The translations under genes and the position numbers were made by a program. 42,128 nt of DNA from Flavobacterium pokkalii (GTDB lineage: Bacteria > Bacteroidota > Bacteroidia > Flavobacteriales > Flavobacteriaceae), in the NCBI RefSeq assembly GCF_014596575.1, contig NZ_NASZ01000029.1, positions 1 through 42,128 of the forward strand, in the 5' to 3' direction. Of the stretch, positions 16,301-24,145 are shown in pieces (within the stretch, counting starts at the first letter, position 1; each line of letters opens with the position of its first letter). The notes beneath the pieces are model-generated. The model saw only the letters and a program-made list of their open reading frames with translations. It did not search any database and was not told where the DNA came from.

Positions 16301-17110
16301 TTAATTATTCTTTTCTTTTTTAGAAACAAAAACAGAAATAAAAATACTGGCTTCGTAAATTAATAACATTGGTATCGCTACAATGGTTTGACTTACTACG
16401 TCTGGCGGAGTCACAATAGCAGCTACAATCAAAACGATTACGATGGCATATTTTCTATATTTTCTTAAGAAATCAGGAGTTACTAATCCTAATTTGCTTA
16501 AGAAATAAATAATTATTGGTAATTCAAAAAATAATCCGCTGGCAATCATGGAGGTTTTTACCATTCCCATATAGGAATCCAGGGTGAATTGGTTGATTAC
16601 TGTTGGGCTAATGGTAAAAGTAGCTACGAAATTAACCGACATTGGGATAACCACAAAATACCCAAAAACAACTCCTAAAAAGAATAATAACGATGAAAAA
16701 AAGATGAAAATTTTAGCATTCTTTTTTTCGTTATTATAAAGTGCCGGACTGATAAATTTCCAGATTTCCCATAAAATATAGGGGAAAGCGAGGATGAAAC
16801 CAAAAAGGATACACATCCAGATGAAAACATTGACCTGACCTTCCATTTCGGTATTTTGAATGATAAAAGGCATTTCGGTAATGCAAATGCTGTCGGCAAA
16901 ACCTAAGCTGTGTGATAATTCACAAAAATAAACATAGGTGAAAAAGCTTGGTCTTGTTGGGCCAAAAATAACCGTGTCAAATAAATAATCGCTAATCAAA
17001 TAAGCGAAAACTGACATGATAAGTATAGCAACAGTACTTCGAACTAATAACCATCTTAAATCTTCCAGATGGTCTAAAAACGACATTTCGTTTACATTTT
17101 TTTTTGCCAT
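16301..17110 (-). CDS. tatC: Sec-independent protein translocase TatC
   Basis: A 269-residue inner-membrane protein with six membrane segments, the receptor of the twin-arginine pathway for folded proteins. The N-terminus MSFLDHLEDLRWLLVRS is the TatC hallmark (F-L-DHL-ELR type). The middle shows FGFILAFPYILWEIWKFISPAL and the end IVAAIVTPPDVVSQTIVAIPMLLIYE. Bacteroidetes TatC has a longer first periplasmic loop, seen here at about 50-90 and including two Cys residues. Its start overlaps the kdsD stop by one base, so the genes are coupled. No tatA/B is in the window. Confidence 0.96.
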   Translation of the reverse strand: MAKKNVNEMSFLDHLEDLRWLLVRSTVAILIMSVFAYLISDYLFDTVIFGPTRPSFFTYVYFCELSHSLGFADSICITEMPFIIQNTEMEGQVNVFIWMCILFGFILAFPYILWEIWKFISPALYNNEKKNAKIFIFFSSLLFFLGVVFGYFVVIPMSVNFVATFTISPTVINQFTLDSYMGMVKTSMIASGLFFELPIIIYFLSKLGLVTPDFLRKYRKYAIVIVLIVAAIVTPPDVVSQTIVAIPMLLIYEASIFISVFVSKKEKNN

Positions 17111-18075
17111 TATAGGATTCCTTCTTTTAGTATATCGTGTAGGTGTAAAACGCCTTTATATACTCCGTTGTCAATTACAATAAGTTGGGTTATGGAATGG
17201 TTTTCCAAAATTTGCAAAGCATCAATCGCCATCGTTTCTGATGAAGTTGATTTTGGGTTTCGGCTCATGATGTCTTTAGCGGTCAAATCGGTAAAATTAT
17301 CGGTATCGTTGAGCATTCTACGAATGTCACCATCGGTAATGATTCCTGTTACGGTATCATTTTCAATTACGGCAGTAACACCGAGTCTTTTTTCGGAAAT
17401 TTCGAAAATAACTTTTTTTACCGGAGTGTCCGGAGTTACTATTGGTTTCTGATTGTGTTCGATTAAATCTTTTACTTTTAGCAGTAATTTTTTTCCTAAA
17501 GCCCCTCCCGGATGGTATTTGGCAAAATCTTCCGGTTTGAAATCGCGCATTTCCATTAAACAAACTGCTAAAGCATCGCCCATGACCAATTGGGCTGTGG
17601 TGCTGTTGGTAGGAGCCAAATTAATGGGGCAGGCTTCCATGTCAACAGTAGTGTTTAGAACGAAATCGGAACCTTTTGCGAGAGCCGAATTACTGTTGCC
17701 GCTGATTCCAATGAGTGGATTTCCGTCTCTTTTTAATAACGGAATGAGTGCTTTGATTTCAGGACTGTTTCCGCTTTTAGAAATGCAAATAATTACATCG
17801 TTTTCCTGAATCATTCCTAAATCTCCGTGAATGGCTTCGGCAGCATGCAAAAACATGGATGGAGTTCCTGTGGAGTTAAAAGTAGCTACCATTTTTTGAC
17901 CGATAATAGCGCTTTTTCCAATGCCGGTAACAACTAAGCGACCTTTTGATTGAAAGATTATTTCTACAGCTTTTGAAAAATTTTCATCTAAGTAATCGAT
18001 TAATTTTACAATTGCTTCACTTTCAGATAATATGGTTTTTTTGGCAATGGCCAATATATTTTCTTTGGATGTCAA
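17110..18075 (-). CDS. kdsD: KpsF/GutQ-type arabinose-5-phosphate isomerase
   Basis: A 321-residue enzyme that converts ribulose-5-phosphate to arabinose-5-phosphate, the first step to Kdo for LPS. The SIS domain covers about residues 30-180 (GIGKSAIIGQKM, HGDLGMI, CISKSGNSPE, APTNSTTAQLVMGDAL, YHPGGALGKKLL) and two CBS domains fill the C-terminus (about 195-320). I place the start at a TTG (18075, reading M-TSKENILAIAKK). An ATG at 18132 would add 19 unconserved residues and would lie upstream of a perfect -7 element (18137-18130) read in this direction. Homologs as I know them begin near TSKENI. tatC follows with a 1-bp overlap. Confidence 0.92.
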   Translation of the reverse strand: MTSKENILAIAKKTILSESEAIVKLIDYLDENFSKAVEIIFQSKGRLVVTGIGKSAIIGQKMVATFNSTGTPSMFLHAAEAIHGDLGMIQENDVIICISKSGNSPEIKALIPLLKRDGNPLIGISGNSNSALAKGSDFVLNTTVDMEACPINLAPTNSTTAQLVMGDALAVCLMEMRDFKPEDFAKYHPGGALGKKLLLKVKDLIEHNQKPIVTPDTPVKKVIFEISEKRLGVTAVIENDTVTGIITDGDIRRMLNDTDNFTDLTAKDIMSRNPKSTSSETMAIDALQILENHSITQLIVIDNGVYKGVLHLHDILKEGIL

Positions 18076-18091
18076 AACAGAATGTTTAAAA

Positions 18092-18122
18092 TTTGTGTGT
18101 GAAAAAGAAATTTGTATCTTTA
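18092..18122 (+). promoter_or_regulatory. recQ promoter
   Basis: TTTG (18092-18095), a 19-bp spacer and TATCTTTA (18115-18122), one base off the -7 consensus. The ATG lies 38 bp further on. Confidence 0.5.
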
Positions 18123-18129
18123 TGTGATG

Positions 18130-18137
18130 CAAATTTA
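18130..18137 (-). promoter_or_regulatory. kdsD -7 element
   Basis: On the minus strand this reads TAAATTTG, a perfect -7 match. Transcription would begin near 18122, downstream of the ATG at 18132, so it supports the TTG start at 18075. No convincing -33 TTG was found. Confidence 0.5.
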
Positions 18138-18160
18138 TACAAAATACCAGATAATAAAGA

Positions 18161-20356
18161 ATGAATTCAAACGAAATTGATATCCATAAAGAATTAAAGA
18201 AATATTTCGGCTTTAGTCAATTTAAGGGGTTACAGGAGCAGGTGGTGACAAGCCTTCTCAAAAAACAAAATACTTTTGTTATCATGCCCACAGGTGGAGG
18301 GAAATCGTTGTGTTATCAGCTGCCTGCTTTAATTCAGGAAGGAACTGCGGTAGTAGTTTCTCCATTAATTGCCTTAATGAAAAATCAGGTTGATGCAATA
18401 AGGAGTTTGTCTTCAGAGAATGGCATCGCTCATGTTTTAAATTCTTCACTTACCAAAACGGAAATTGCTCAGGTAAAAAAAGATATTACTTCCGGATTAA
18501 CTAAATTATTGTATGTTGCTCCCGAGTCTTTAACAAAAGAAGAAAATGTGACTTTTTTAAAAAGTGTCCCTATTTCTTTTGTGGCTATTGACGAAGCACA
18601 CTGTATCTCGGAATGGGGGCATGATTTCAGACCCGAATACCGAAATCTGAAAAATATCATCAAACAAATTGGGGATGTGCCGGTGATTGGACTTACAGCG
18701 ACGGCTACTCCAAAAGTTCAGGAGGATATTTTGAAAAATTTGGATATGGCCAATGCGGTTACTTTCAAGGCTTCTTTTAACAGACCTAATTTGTTTTACG
18801 AAGTACGTACTAAAACCAAGAATGTTGAATCGGATATTATCCGTTTTATTCGTCAGCATAAAGGGAAATCAGGTGTTATTTATTGTTTAAGCCGTAAAAA
18901 GGTAGAAGCGATTGCCGAGGTTTTGAAAGTAAACGGAATCAGTGCTGTTCCGTATCATGCCGGATTGGATGCTAAAACCAGAGCCAAACATCAGGATATG
19001 TTTTTGATGGAAGATGTAGAAGTGGTGGTGGCAACCATTGCTTTTGGAATGGGAATTGACAAACCCGATGTGCGTTTTGTAATTCACCATGATATTCCAA
19101 AATCTCTCGAAAGTTATTATCAGGAAACCGGTCGTGCCGGCCGTGATGGAGGTGAAGGACATTGTTTGGCTTATTATTCCTATAAAGACGTAGAAAAATT
19201 AGAGAAATTCATGTCGGGAAAACCAGTTGCCGAACAGGAAATTGGTTTTGCCTTGTTGCAGGAAGTGGTGGCTTATGCCGAAACTTCGATGTCCAGAAGA
19301 AAATTTTTACTCCATTATTTTGGTGAAGAATTTGACAGCGAAACAGGAGAAGGGGGCGATATGGACGACAATGTAAAAAATCCTAAAACCAAAGTAGAAG
19401 CCAAAAATGAAGTGGTAAAACTTTTGGAAGTTGTTCGGGATACGAAACATTTATACAAGTCCAAAGAAATTGTTTTTACTTTAATAGGTCGTGTAAACGC
19501 TGTAATTAAAGCACATCGTACGGATTCACAATCTTTTTTTGGTTGTGGAGCCGAACATGACGAAAAATATTGGATGGCTTTGTTGAGACAAATTTTGGTT
19601 GAAGGCTATTTGTCAAAAGATATTGAAACCTATGGAATTGTAAAAATCACCCAAAAAGGATTGGATTTTATCGAAAATCCTACCTCTTTTATGATGTCTG
19701 AAGATCATGAATATACCGACGCTGACGATGAAACAGTGGTAGCAGCTTCTAAGTCCGGAGGAACTGCCGATGAAGCTTTGATGGAAATGTTGCGTGATTT
19801 GCGTAAAAAAGTTGCTAAGAAATTAGGTGTTCCTCCGTTTGTGGTTTTTCAGGAACCTTCTTTGGAGGATATGGCGTTGAAATATCCGGTAACATTAGCT
19901 GAATTAACCAATATTCATGGTGTGGGAGAAGGAAAGGCTAAAAAGTACGGAGGGGAATTTGTGGCTTTGATTAATAGATATGTTGAGGATAATGATATTA
20001 TTCGACCGGATGATTTGGTAGTGAAATCCACAGGAACCAATTCGGCGAATAAATTGTATATTATTCAGAATATTGACAGAAAACTGCCTTTGGATGATAT
20101 AGCTAAAGCCAAAGGTATGACGATGGATGCTTTGATTAAAGAAATGGAGCAGATTGTGTATTCCGGAACCAAGCTCAATATCAAATATTGGATTGACGAT
20201 ATGCTGGACGAAGATCAGCAGGAAGAAATTCACGATTATTTTATGGAATCAGCCACAGATAAAATTGAAGAAGCTTTAAAAGAATTTGATGGCGATTACG
20301 ATATTGATGAGTTACGATTGATGCGTATTAAATTCATCAGCGAAGTAGCGAATTAG
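18161..20356 (+). CDS. recQ: ATP-dependent DNA helicase RecQ
   Basis: A 731-residue 3'-5' DNA helicase for recombination and fork repair. Motifs in order: Walker A MPTGGGKSLCYQLP (about 43-56), Walker B DEAHCISEWGHDFRPEY, GLTATATP, GVIYCLSRKKVE, and VVATIAFGMGIDKPDVRFVIH with YYQETGRAGRDG. An RQC-like winged-helix region and an HRDC domain (EALMEMLRDLRKKVAKKLG onward, about 540-620) follow, then a long acidic C-terminal tail. Where the usual four zinc-binding cysteines sit, this protein has MSRRKFLLHYFGEEF then GEGGDMDDN: none of the four is present. The rest of the protein is intact. Both a promoter and a terminator are visible. Confidence 0.95.
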   Translation: MNSNEIDIHKELKKYFGFSQFKGLQEQVVTSLLKKQNTFVIMPTGGGKSLCYQLPALIQEGTAVVVSPLIALMKNQVDAIRSLSSENGIAHVLNSSLTKTEIAQVKKDITSGLTKLLYVAPESLTKEENVTFLKSVPISFVAIDEAHCISEWGHDFRPEYRNLKNIIKQIGDVPVIGLTATATPKVQEDILKNLDMANAVTFKASFNRPNLFYEVRTKTKNVESDIIRFIRQHKGKSGVIYCLSRKKVEAIAEVLKVNGISAVPYHAGLDAKTRAKHQDMFLMEDVEVVVATIAFGMGIDKPDVRFVIHHDIPKSLESYYQETGRAGRDGGEGHCLAYYSYKDVEKLEKFMSGKPVAEQEIGFALLQEVVAYAETSMSRRKFLLHYFGEEFDSETGEGGDMDDNVKNPKTKVEAKNEVVKLLEVVRDTKHLYKSKEIVFTLIGRVNAVIKAHRTDSQSFFGCGAEHDEKYWMALLRQILVEGYLSKDIETYGIVKITQKGLDFIENPTSFMMSEDHEYTDADDETVVAASKSGGTADEALMEMLRDLRKKVAKKLGVPPFVVFQEPSLEDMALKYPVTLAELTNIHGVGEGKAKKYGGEFVALINRYVEDNDIIRPDDLVVKSTGTNSANKLYIIQNIDRKLPLDDIAKAKGMTMDALIKEMEQIVYSGTKLNIKYWIDDMLDEDQQEEIHDYFMESATDKIEEALKEFDGDYDIDELRLMRIKFISEVAN

Positions 20357-20394
20357 ATTTTAGATTGCAGACTTAAGACTTTAGATTTCAGATT
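20353..20394. repeat. degenerate heptamer repeat (tagattt type)
   Basis: Six period-7 units overlap the recQ stop region: tagattt, tagattg, cagactt, aagactt, tagattt and cagattg. The last two units form the left arm of the terminator hairpin. Confidence 0.6.
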
Positions 20395-20432
20395 GATTCT
20401 TTTTATAAAGTGTTAATCTGAAATCTTTTTTT
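20383..20432 (+). terminator. recQ terminator
   Basis: Perfect 12-bp arms agatttcagatt (20383-20394) and aatctgaaatct (20415-20426) with a 20-nt loop, followed by a run of seven T. The left arm is built from the heptamer array. Confidence 0.65.
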
Positions 20433-20436
20433 GTTT

Positions 20437-20484
20437 CTGCCTTCTGTTTTCTGAGCTCTGCCTTCTAAAATCTGCGCTCTATTC
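20437..20484. repeat. degenerate heptamer repeat (tctgcct type)
   Basis: Period-7 units tctgcct, tctgttt, tctgagc, tctgcct, tctaaaa, tctgcgc and tctattc run into the last bases of the 78-residue gene on the minus strand. A different heptamer from the one just upstream, with the same period. Confidence 0.6.
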
Positions 20485-20715
20485 TGTAAAAAGTTCCCCT
20501 CGATGCGGTTTTAATGCATCCCTTACCTGAATCATATTTTCATCCGTGACAACCATAAAAGCTATGGCGTACATTTCGTCATAAATTTCAAATCCGGTGA
20601 TGTTCAACGGAAGTTTTTCAATTGCAATATATTCTTTTAGGTGAATTTCGTGATGTTCGGCGGTTTTGGCGGAAGCAGGACCTCGAAAATCCCATATCAA
20701 TTTTATTTTTCTGGA
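20479..20715 (-). CDS. conserved hypothetical protein, 78 residues
   Basis: A small soluble protein starting MSRKIKLIWDFRGPASAKTAEHHEIHLKEY and ending MIQVRDALKPHRGELFTE. No membrane segment, signal peptide or motif is recognised. HEIHLKEY and a short alpha/beta pattern suggest a compact folded domain. I believe similar proteins occur in Flavobacteriaceae, but I know no function. The start at 20715 is chosen over an in-frame ATG at 20748, because a perfect -7 element (TACCTTTG on the minus strand, 20755-20748) would overlap the earlier start. Confidence 0.7.
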   Translation of the reverse strand, partial: SRKIKLIWDFRGPASAKTAEHHEIHLKEYIAIEKLPLNITGFEIYDEMYAIAFMVVTDENMIQVRDALKPHRGELFTE

Positions 20716-20747
20716 CATTTTTTTAAAGTTGCAAAGATTTTGAATCA

Positions 20748-20755
20748 CAAAGGTA
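20748..20755 (-). promoter_or_regulatory. -7 element for the 78-residue gene
   Basis: It reads TACCTTTG on the minus strand, a perfect TAnnTTTG match, 32 bp before the chosen start. No -33 TTG is clear. Confidence 0.45.
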
Positions 20756-20996
20756 CAAAGTCTCTTTTGAAAATGAATAATCTGCTTATGAGTTTGGATG
20801 TTACCAATGCTTCGGGAGTGAACCGTCTTGGAATGTCATTTCAAAATAGTATTTTTGCAGCTTCTTTTCATATGCTGATATTTATTGTTTTTTATCGGAC
20901 ATATGTAATTCGCATAAACTGTATTGGTGATTACAAATTAATTTAAGTTTATGCTCATTTCATAAATAGAAAAGCTAACAGAATAATTCAGTCATT

Positions 20997-22577
20997 ATGC
21001 CCAAAGAACTTTTACTTCAGCTAAGTCCGGAAATTGCTGCCAATGAATCTTTGTTGAGAGAGTATTTGTCCAAACAAATAAAAGTAGCTGTTTCCGAAAT
21101 TCAACATGTTGTTATTTTGAAGCGCTCTATTGACGCCCGTCAAAAAGCGATTAAAATTAATTTGAAAGTTCTTATTTATTTACAAGGCGAAGCTTTTCAG
21201 GAGCAGATTTCTCAACTTCCGGATTATCCTAATGTATCGAATGAACAGGAGGTAATTGTAGTAGGAGCAGGACCTGCGGGTCTTTTTGCTGCTTTGCAGT
21301 TAATAGAATTAGGCTTGAAGCCTATAGTAATTGAAAGGGGGAAAGAGGTAAGAGGTCGCCGCCGGGATTTGAAAGCGATTAATCGGGATCATATTGTAAA
21401 TGAGGATTCTAATTATTGTTTTGGAGAAGGAGGTGCCGGAACTTATTCGGATGGAAAATTATATACCCGTTCTAAAAAACGTGGCGATGTGAATCGAATA
21501 TTGGAATTATTGGTAGCTTTTGGTGCTACTCCGGATATTTTGGTAGAAGCGCATCCGCATATTGGGACTAATAAATTACCAAAAATTATCGAAGACATTC
21601 GTGAAAAAATTAAAGAATGTGGCGGTCAGGTTTTGTTTGAAACCCGGGTGACGGATATTTTGGTGAAGAATAATGAAGTGGAAGGAGTGGTAACTCAAAA
21701 CGGTGATAAAATTTTAGCTAACAAACTGATTTTGGCTACCGGACATTCAGCCAGAGATATTTTTGAATTATTAGATCGAAAAAAAATACTGATTGAAGCC
21801 AAACCTTTTGCATTGGGTGTTCGTGCCGAGCATCCGCAGACATTAATTGACAGTATTCAATATAGTTGTGATTTTCGAGGTGAATTGCTGCCACCTGCGC
21901 CTTACAGTATCGTGAAACAGGTAGGAGGAAGAGGAATGTATTCTTTTTGTATGTGTCCCGGAGGTGTTATTGCGCCTTGCGCCACCAGTCCGGGAGAAGT
22001 GGTTACGAATGGTTGGTCACCGTCTAAAAGAGATCAGGCAACGGCTAATTCCGGAATTGTGGTCGAATTGAAACTGGAAGATTTTAAGCCTTTTGCGAAG
22101 TTTGGTGCATTGGCTGGAATGGAGTTTCAGAAAAGCATCGAGCAAAAAGCCTGGCATTTGGCAGGGGAAACACAGAAAGTTCCTGCTCAAAAAATGATTG
22201 ATTTTACACAGTCTAAAGTATCTAAAGAAATTCCAAAAACTTCTTATGTTCCTGGGACTGCTTCGGTAGAACTGGGACAGGTTTTTCCGGGTTTTTTAAC
22301 GCAAATTATGCGTCAGGGATTTACGGAATTTGGAAAGTCGATGAAAGGTTATCTCACTAATGAAGCAATTTTGCATGCACCGGAATCCCGAACTTCTTCG
22401 CCGGTGCGTATTCCAAGAGACGGAATTACATTAGAGCATTTGCAAATAAAAGGTTTGTATCCATGCGGAGAAGGAGCCGGTTATGCGGGAGGTATTATTT
22501 CGGCTGCGATTGACGGTGAAAAATGTGCTTTGAAAATTGGTGAAGCTTTAAATAAAAAACCTCGAATTGTAACTTAA
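20997..22577 (+). CDS. NAD(P)/FAD-dependent oxidoreductase (COG2509 family)
   Basis: A 526-residue cytoplasmic flavoprotein. An N-terminal domain of about 80 residues (with SIDARQKAIKINLKV) precedes the FAD-binding Rossmann motif VIVVGAGPAGLFAALQLIELG (about 86-106). ERGKEVRGRRRD, then CFGEGGAGTYSDGKLYTR, which is diagnostic of this uncharacterised dehydrogenase family, and the C-terminal FAD-binding PCGEGAGYAGGIISAAIDG follow. MCPGGVIAP and MKGYLTNEAILHAPESRTSSPVR are also family features. The substrate is not known; members are often just called FAD-dependent dehydrogenases. A hairpin spans its stop codon. Confidence 0.92.
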   Translation: MPKELLLQLSPEIAANESLLREYLSKQIKVAVSEIQHVVILKRSIDARQKAIKINLKVLIYLQGEAFQEQISQLPDYPNVSNEQEVIVVGAGPAGLFAALQLIELGLKPIVIERGKEVRGRRRDLKAINRDHIVNEDSNYCFGEGGAGTYSDGKLYTRSKKRGDVNRILELLVAFGATPDILVEAHPHIGTNKLPKIIEDIREKIKECGGQVLFETRVTDILVKNNEVEGVVTQNGDKILANKLILATGHSARDIFELLDRKKILIEAKPFALGVRAEHPQTLIDSIQYSCDFRGELLPPAPYSIVKQVGGRGMYSFCMCPGGVIAPCATSPGEVVTNGWSPSKRDQATANSGIVVELKLEDFKPFAKFGALAGMEFQKSIEQKAWHLAGETQKVPAQKMIDFTQSKVSKEIPKTSYVPGTASVELGQVFPGFLTQIMRQGFTEFGKSMKGYLTNEAILHAPESRTSSPVRIPRDGITLEHLQIKGLYPCGEGAGYAGGIISAAIDGEKCALKIGEALNKKPRIVT

Positions 22578-22586
22578 TTCGAGGTT
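22558..22586 (+). terminator. hairpin across the stop codon of the COG2509 gene
   Basis: Perfect 11-bp arms aacctcgaatt (22558-22568) and aattcgaggtt (22576-22586) with a 7-nt loop, followed by ctgtgttttt. The stop codon (22575-22577) is at the loop/right-arm junction. Confidence 0.65.
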
Positions 22587-22599
22587 CTGTGTTTTTAGA

Positions 22600-22730
22600 C
22601 ACGAATTACATTGATTTACACTAATGTTTCGTTTTAATCTAGCGAATCAGTGATATTTAGGCATAAAGTTTACGTAATTTAAAGTTTATGAATCTGTGTT
22701 GATTTGTGAAATTTGTGTCTGTTTTCTATT
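22600..22730. repeat. acacgaatta / aatttgtgtct type intergenic repeat
   Basis: The left edge reads acacgaattacattgattta and the right edge atttgtgaaatttgtgtct, so the ends are roughly inverted relative to each other (acacgaatt with aatttgtgt). I recognise it as a sequence type frequent between genes in Flavobacterium. Its boundaries are approximate. Confidence 0.4.
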
Positions 22731-22732
22731 TG

Positions 22733-23344
22733 TTATTTCTTTTTCAAACGGTCTTTAAAAACCTTTTCAAATTTTTCCAGTTTGGGTTGGATGACCAGTC
22801 GGCAATACGGTTTGTTTTTATTGTATTCGTAATAATCCTGATGGTAATCTTCGGCTTCATAGAAGTTTTTAAAAGGCTCAACTTTTGTGACTATTGGACT
22901 GTTGTAAACTTTATTTTTATTTAATTCGTTAATGATTTCCTGAGCAGCTTTTCGTTGGGAATCATTGCTGTAAAAAATAACTGAACGGTATTGAGTGCCT
23001 ACATCGGCTCCCTGACGATTTAAAGTAGTAGGGTCGTGAACGGTAAAAAATACTTTCAGAATTTCATCCAGATTAGTTTTCGTTTTATCATAAGTAATTT
23101 GTACTACTTCGGCGTGACCGGTTTTTCCGGTGCAAACTGCTTCGTAACTCGGATTTTTTACTGTTCCTCCCGAAAATCCGGAAATTACTGTTTTTACTCC
23201 GACCAAATTTTCAAAAATGGCTTCAATACACCAGTAGCAGCCTCCTCCTAATGTTATGGTTTCGAGATTAGAATTTGCTGCCGGTTTTTTTTGGCTGAAA
23301 GCACTTAGTGAGATCAGTAAAATAATTAAAAAAGACTTTTTCAT
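22733..23344 (-). CDS. msrA: peptide-methionine (S)-S-oxide reductase MsrA, exported
   Basis: A 203-residue protein that reduces the S form of methionine sulfoxide. A signal peptide (MKKSFLIILLISLSAFSQ) directs it to the periplasm. The active-site motif is GGGCYWCIEAIF (GCYWC in place of the usual GCFWC), followed by SGFSGG, TGHAEVVQITYD, DPTTLNRQGADVGTQYRSVIFY and AEDYHQDYYEYN. All are conserved in the family. It lies 15 bp after msrB on the same strand, forming a two-gene repair unit for oxidised envelope proteins. The C-terminal resolving cysteine is probably PYCRLVI. Confidence 0.95.
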   Translation of the reverse strand: MKKSFLIILLISLSAFSQKKPAANSNLETITLGGGCYWCIEAIFENLVGVKTVISGFSGGTVKNPSYEAVCTGKTGHAEVVQITYDKTKTNLDEILKVFFTVHDPTTLNRQGADVGTQYRSVIFYSNDSQRKAAQEIINELNKNKVYNSPIVTKVEPFKNFYEAEDYHQDYYEYNKNKPYCRLVIQPKLEKFEKVFKDRLKKK

Positions 23345-23359
23345 GTGGATTTGATTGAT

Positions 23360-23911
23360 TTATTGGTTATCCGGAACAAAATCAAGCGCAATGGAATTCA
23401 TGCAATATCTTTTTCCGGTAGGAGGAGGGCCGTCGTCAAAAAGATGACCTAAATGTCCGCCACATCTGCCGCAAAGTGCTTCAATTCGTTCCATATTATA
23501 AGAGAAATCGTTTTTAAAAATGATGCTTTTTTTGTTTTCCTGTTCAAAGAAACTTGGCCAGCCGCAACTGCTGGAAAATTTAGCTGTAGAACGGAATAAT
23601 TTATTGCCACAGGCAGCGCAATAATAGGTTCCTTTTTCATCGGTATTCCAATATTTTCCGGTAAAAGCTCTTTCGGTTTCAGCTTCGCGCATGACTAGAT
23701 AAACGTCTTCGGGAAGTACTTTTTTCCATTCGGCGTCCGTTAAATTAAGTTTGGTGGTGTCGGAATTGGAATAATAAGGATTTCCCGGTTTGTTGATTTG
23801 CTTGTTCGTGATGACAGCTTTCTCTTCCGGTAATTTTTTGTTTTGTCCGCAGGCGGTAACAATGAAAAACGGTAAGAAAAAGAACGTATTAATAAAGATG
23901 TTCGTTTTCAT
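23360..23911 (-). CDS. msrB: peptide-methionine (R)-S-oxide reductase MsrB, lipoprotein
   Basis: A 183-residue MsrB with a lipoprotein signal (MKTNIFINTFFFLPFFIVTAC, lipobox VTAC then GQNKK), so it is probably tethered to the envelope facing the periplasm. The catalytic domain has both zinc CxxC pairs (YYCAACGN and ALCGRCGGH), SSSCGWPSFF, GHLGHLFDDGPPPTGKRYCMNS with the catalytic Cys in RYC, and IALDFVP. The start at 23911 fits the lipoprotein signal. An in-frame ATG at 23962 lies upstream of a perfect -7 element and would mask the signal peptide. It is co-directional with msrA, 15 bp apart. Confidence 0.95.
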   Translation of the reverse strand: MKTNIFINTFFFLPFFIVTACGQNKKLPEEKAVITNKQINKPGNPYYSNSDTTKLNLTDAEWKKVLPEDVYLVMREAETERAFTGKYWNTDEKGTYYCAACGNKLFRSTAKFSSSCGWPSFFEQENKKSIIFKNDFSYNMERIEALCGRCGGHLGHLFDDGPPPTGKRYCMNSIALDFVPDNQ

Positions 23912-23946
23912 AATTATGTTTTTGTTTTTGAAGTTTAGTGTTAATA

Positions 23947-23954
23947 CAAAGATA
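23947..23954 (-). promoter_or_regulatory. -7 element for msrB-msrA
   Basis: It reads TATCTTTG on the minus strand, a perfect TAnnTTTG match, 35 bp before the msrB start chosen here. Confidence 0.5.
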
Positions 23955-24099
23955 ACGAGCAAATTGGCTAAAAATGATGTGAACTCTGTAATTTAACGGC
24001 TATTTAGGTGTTGTTTAACGTTTGATTACCATATACGTTTAAGATTGTCATTTGGTTTTTGGTTTCGTTTATTAATTCGAAAGAGAACGTTAAAGGCTG

Positions 24100-24128
24100 T
24101 TTGTTTCCTTATCTTTTTTGTATTTTTG
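24100..24128 (+). promoter_or_regulatory. idi promoter
   Basis: TTTG (24100-24103), a 17-bp spacer and TATTTTTG (24121-24128) form a full Bacteroidetes promoter match, 17 bp before the idi start codon. A short leader is expected. Confidence 0.6.
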
Positions 24129-24145
24129 TCTAGCTATAAAAGAAT

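Noticed and set aside
17453..17809. 118-codon frame antisense to kdsD
   Set aside because: A shadow frame opposite the conserved SIS domain.
20641..20946. 101-codon open frame on the plus strand
   Set aside because: It overlaps the minus-strand 78-residue gene and its promoter, and its translation resembles no family.
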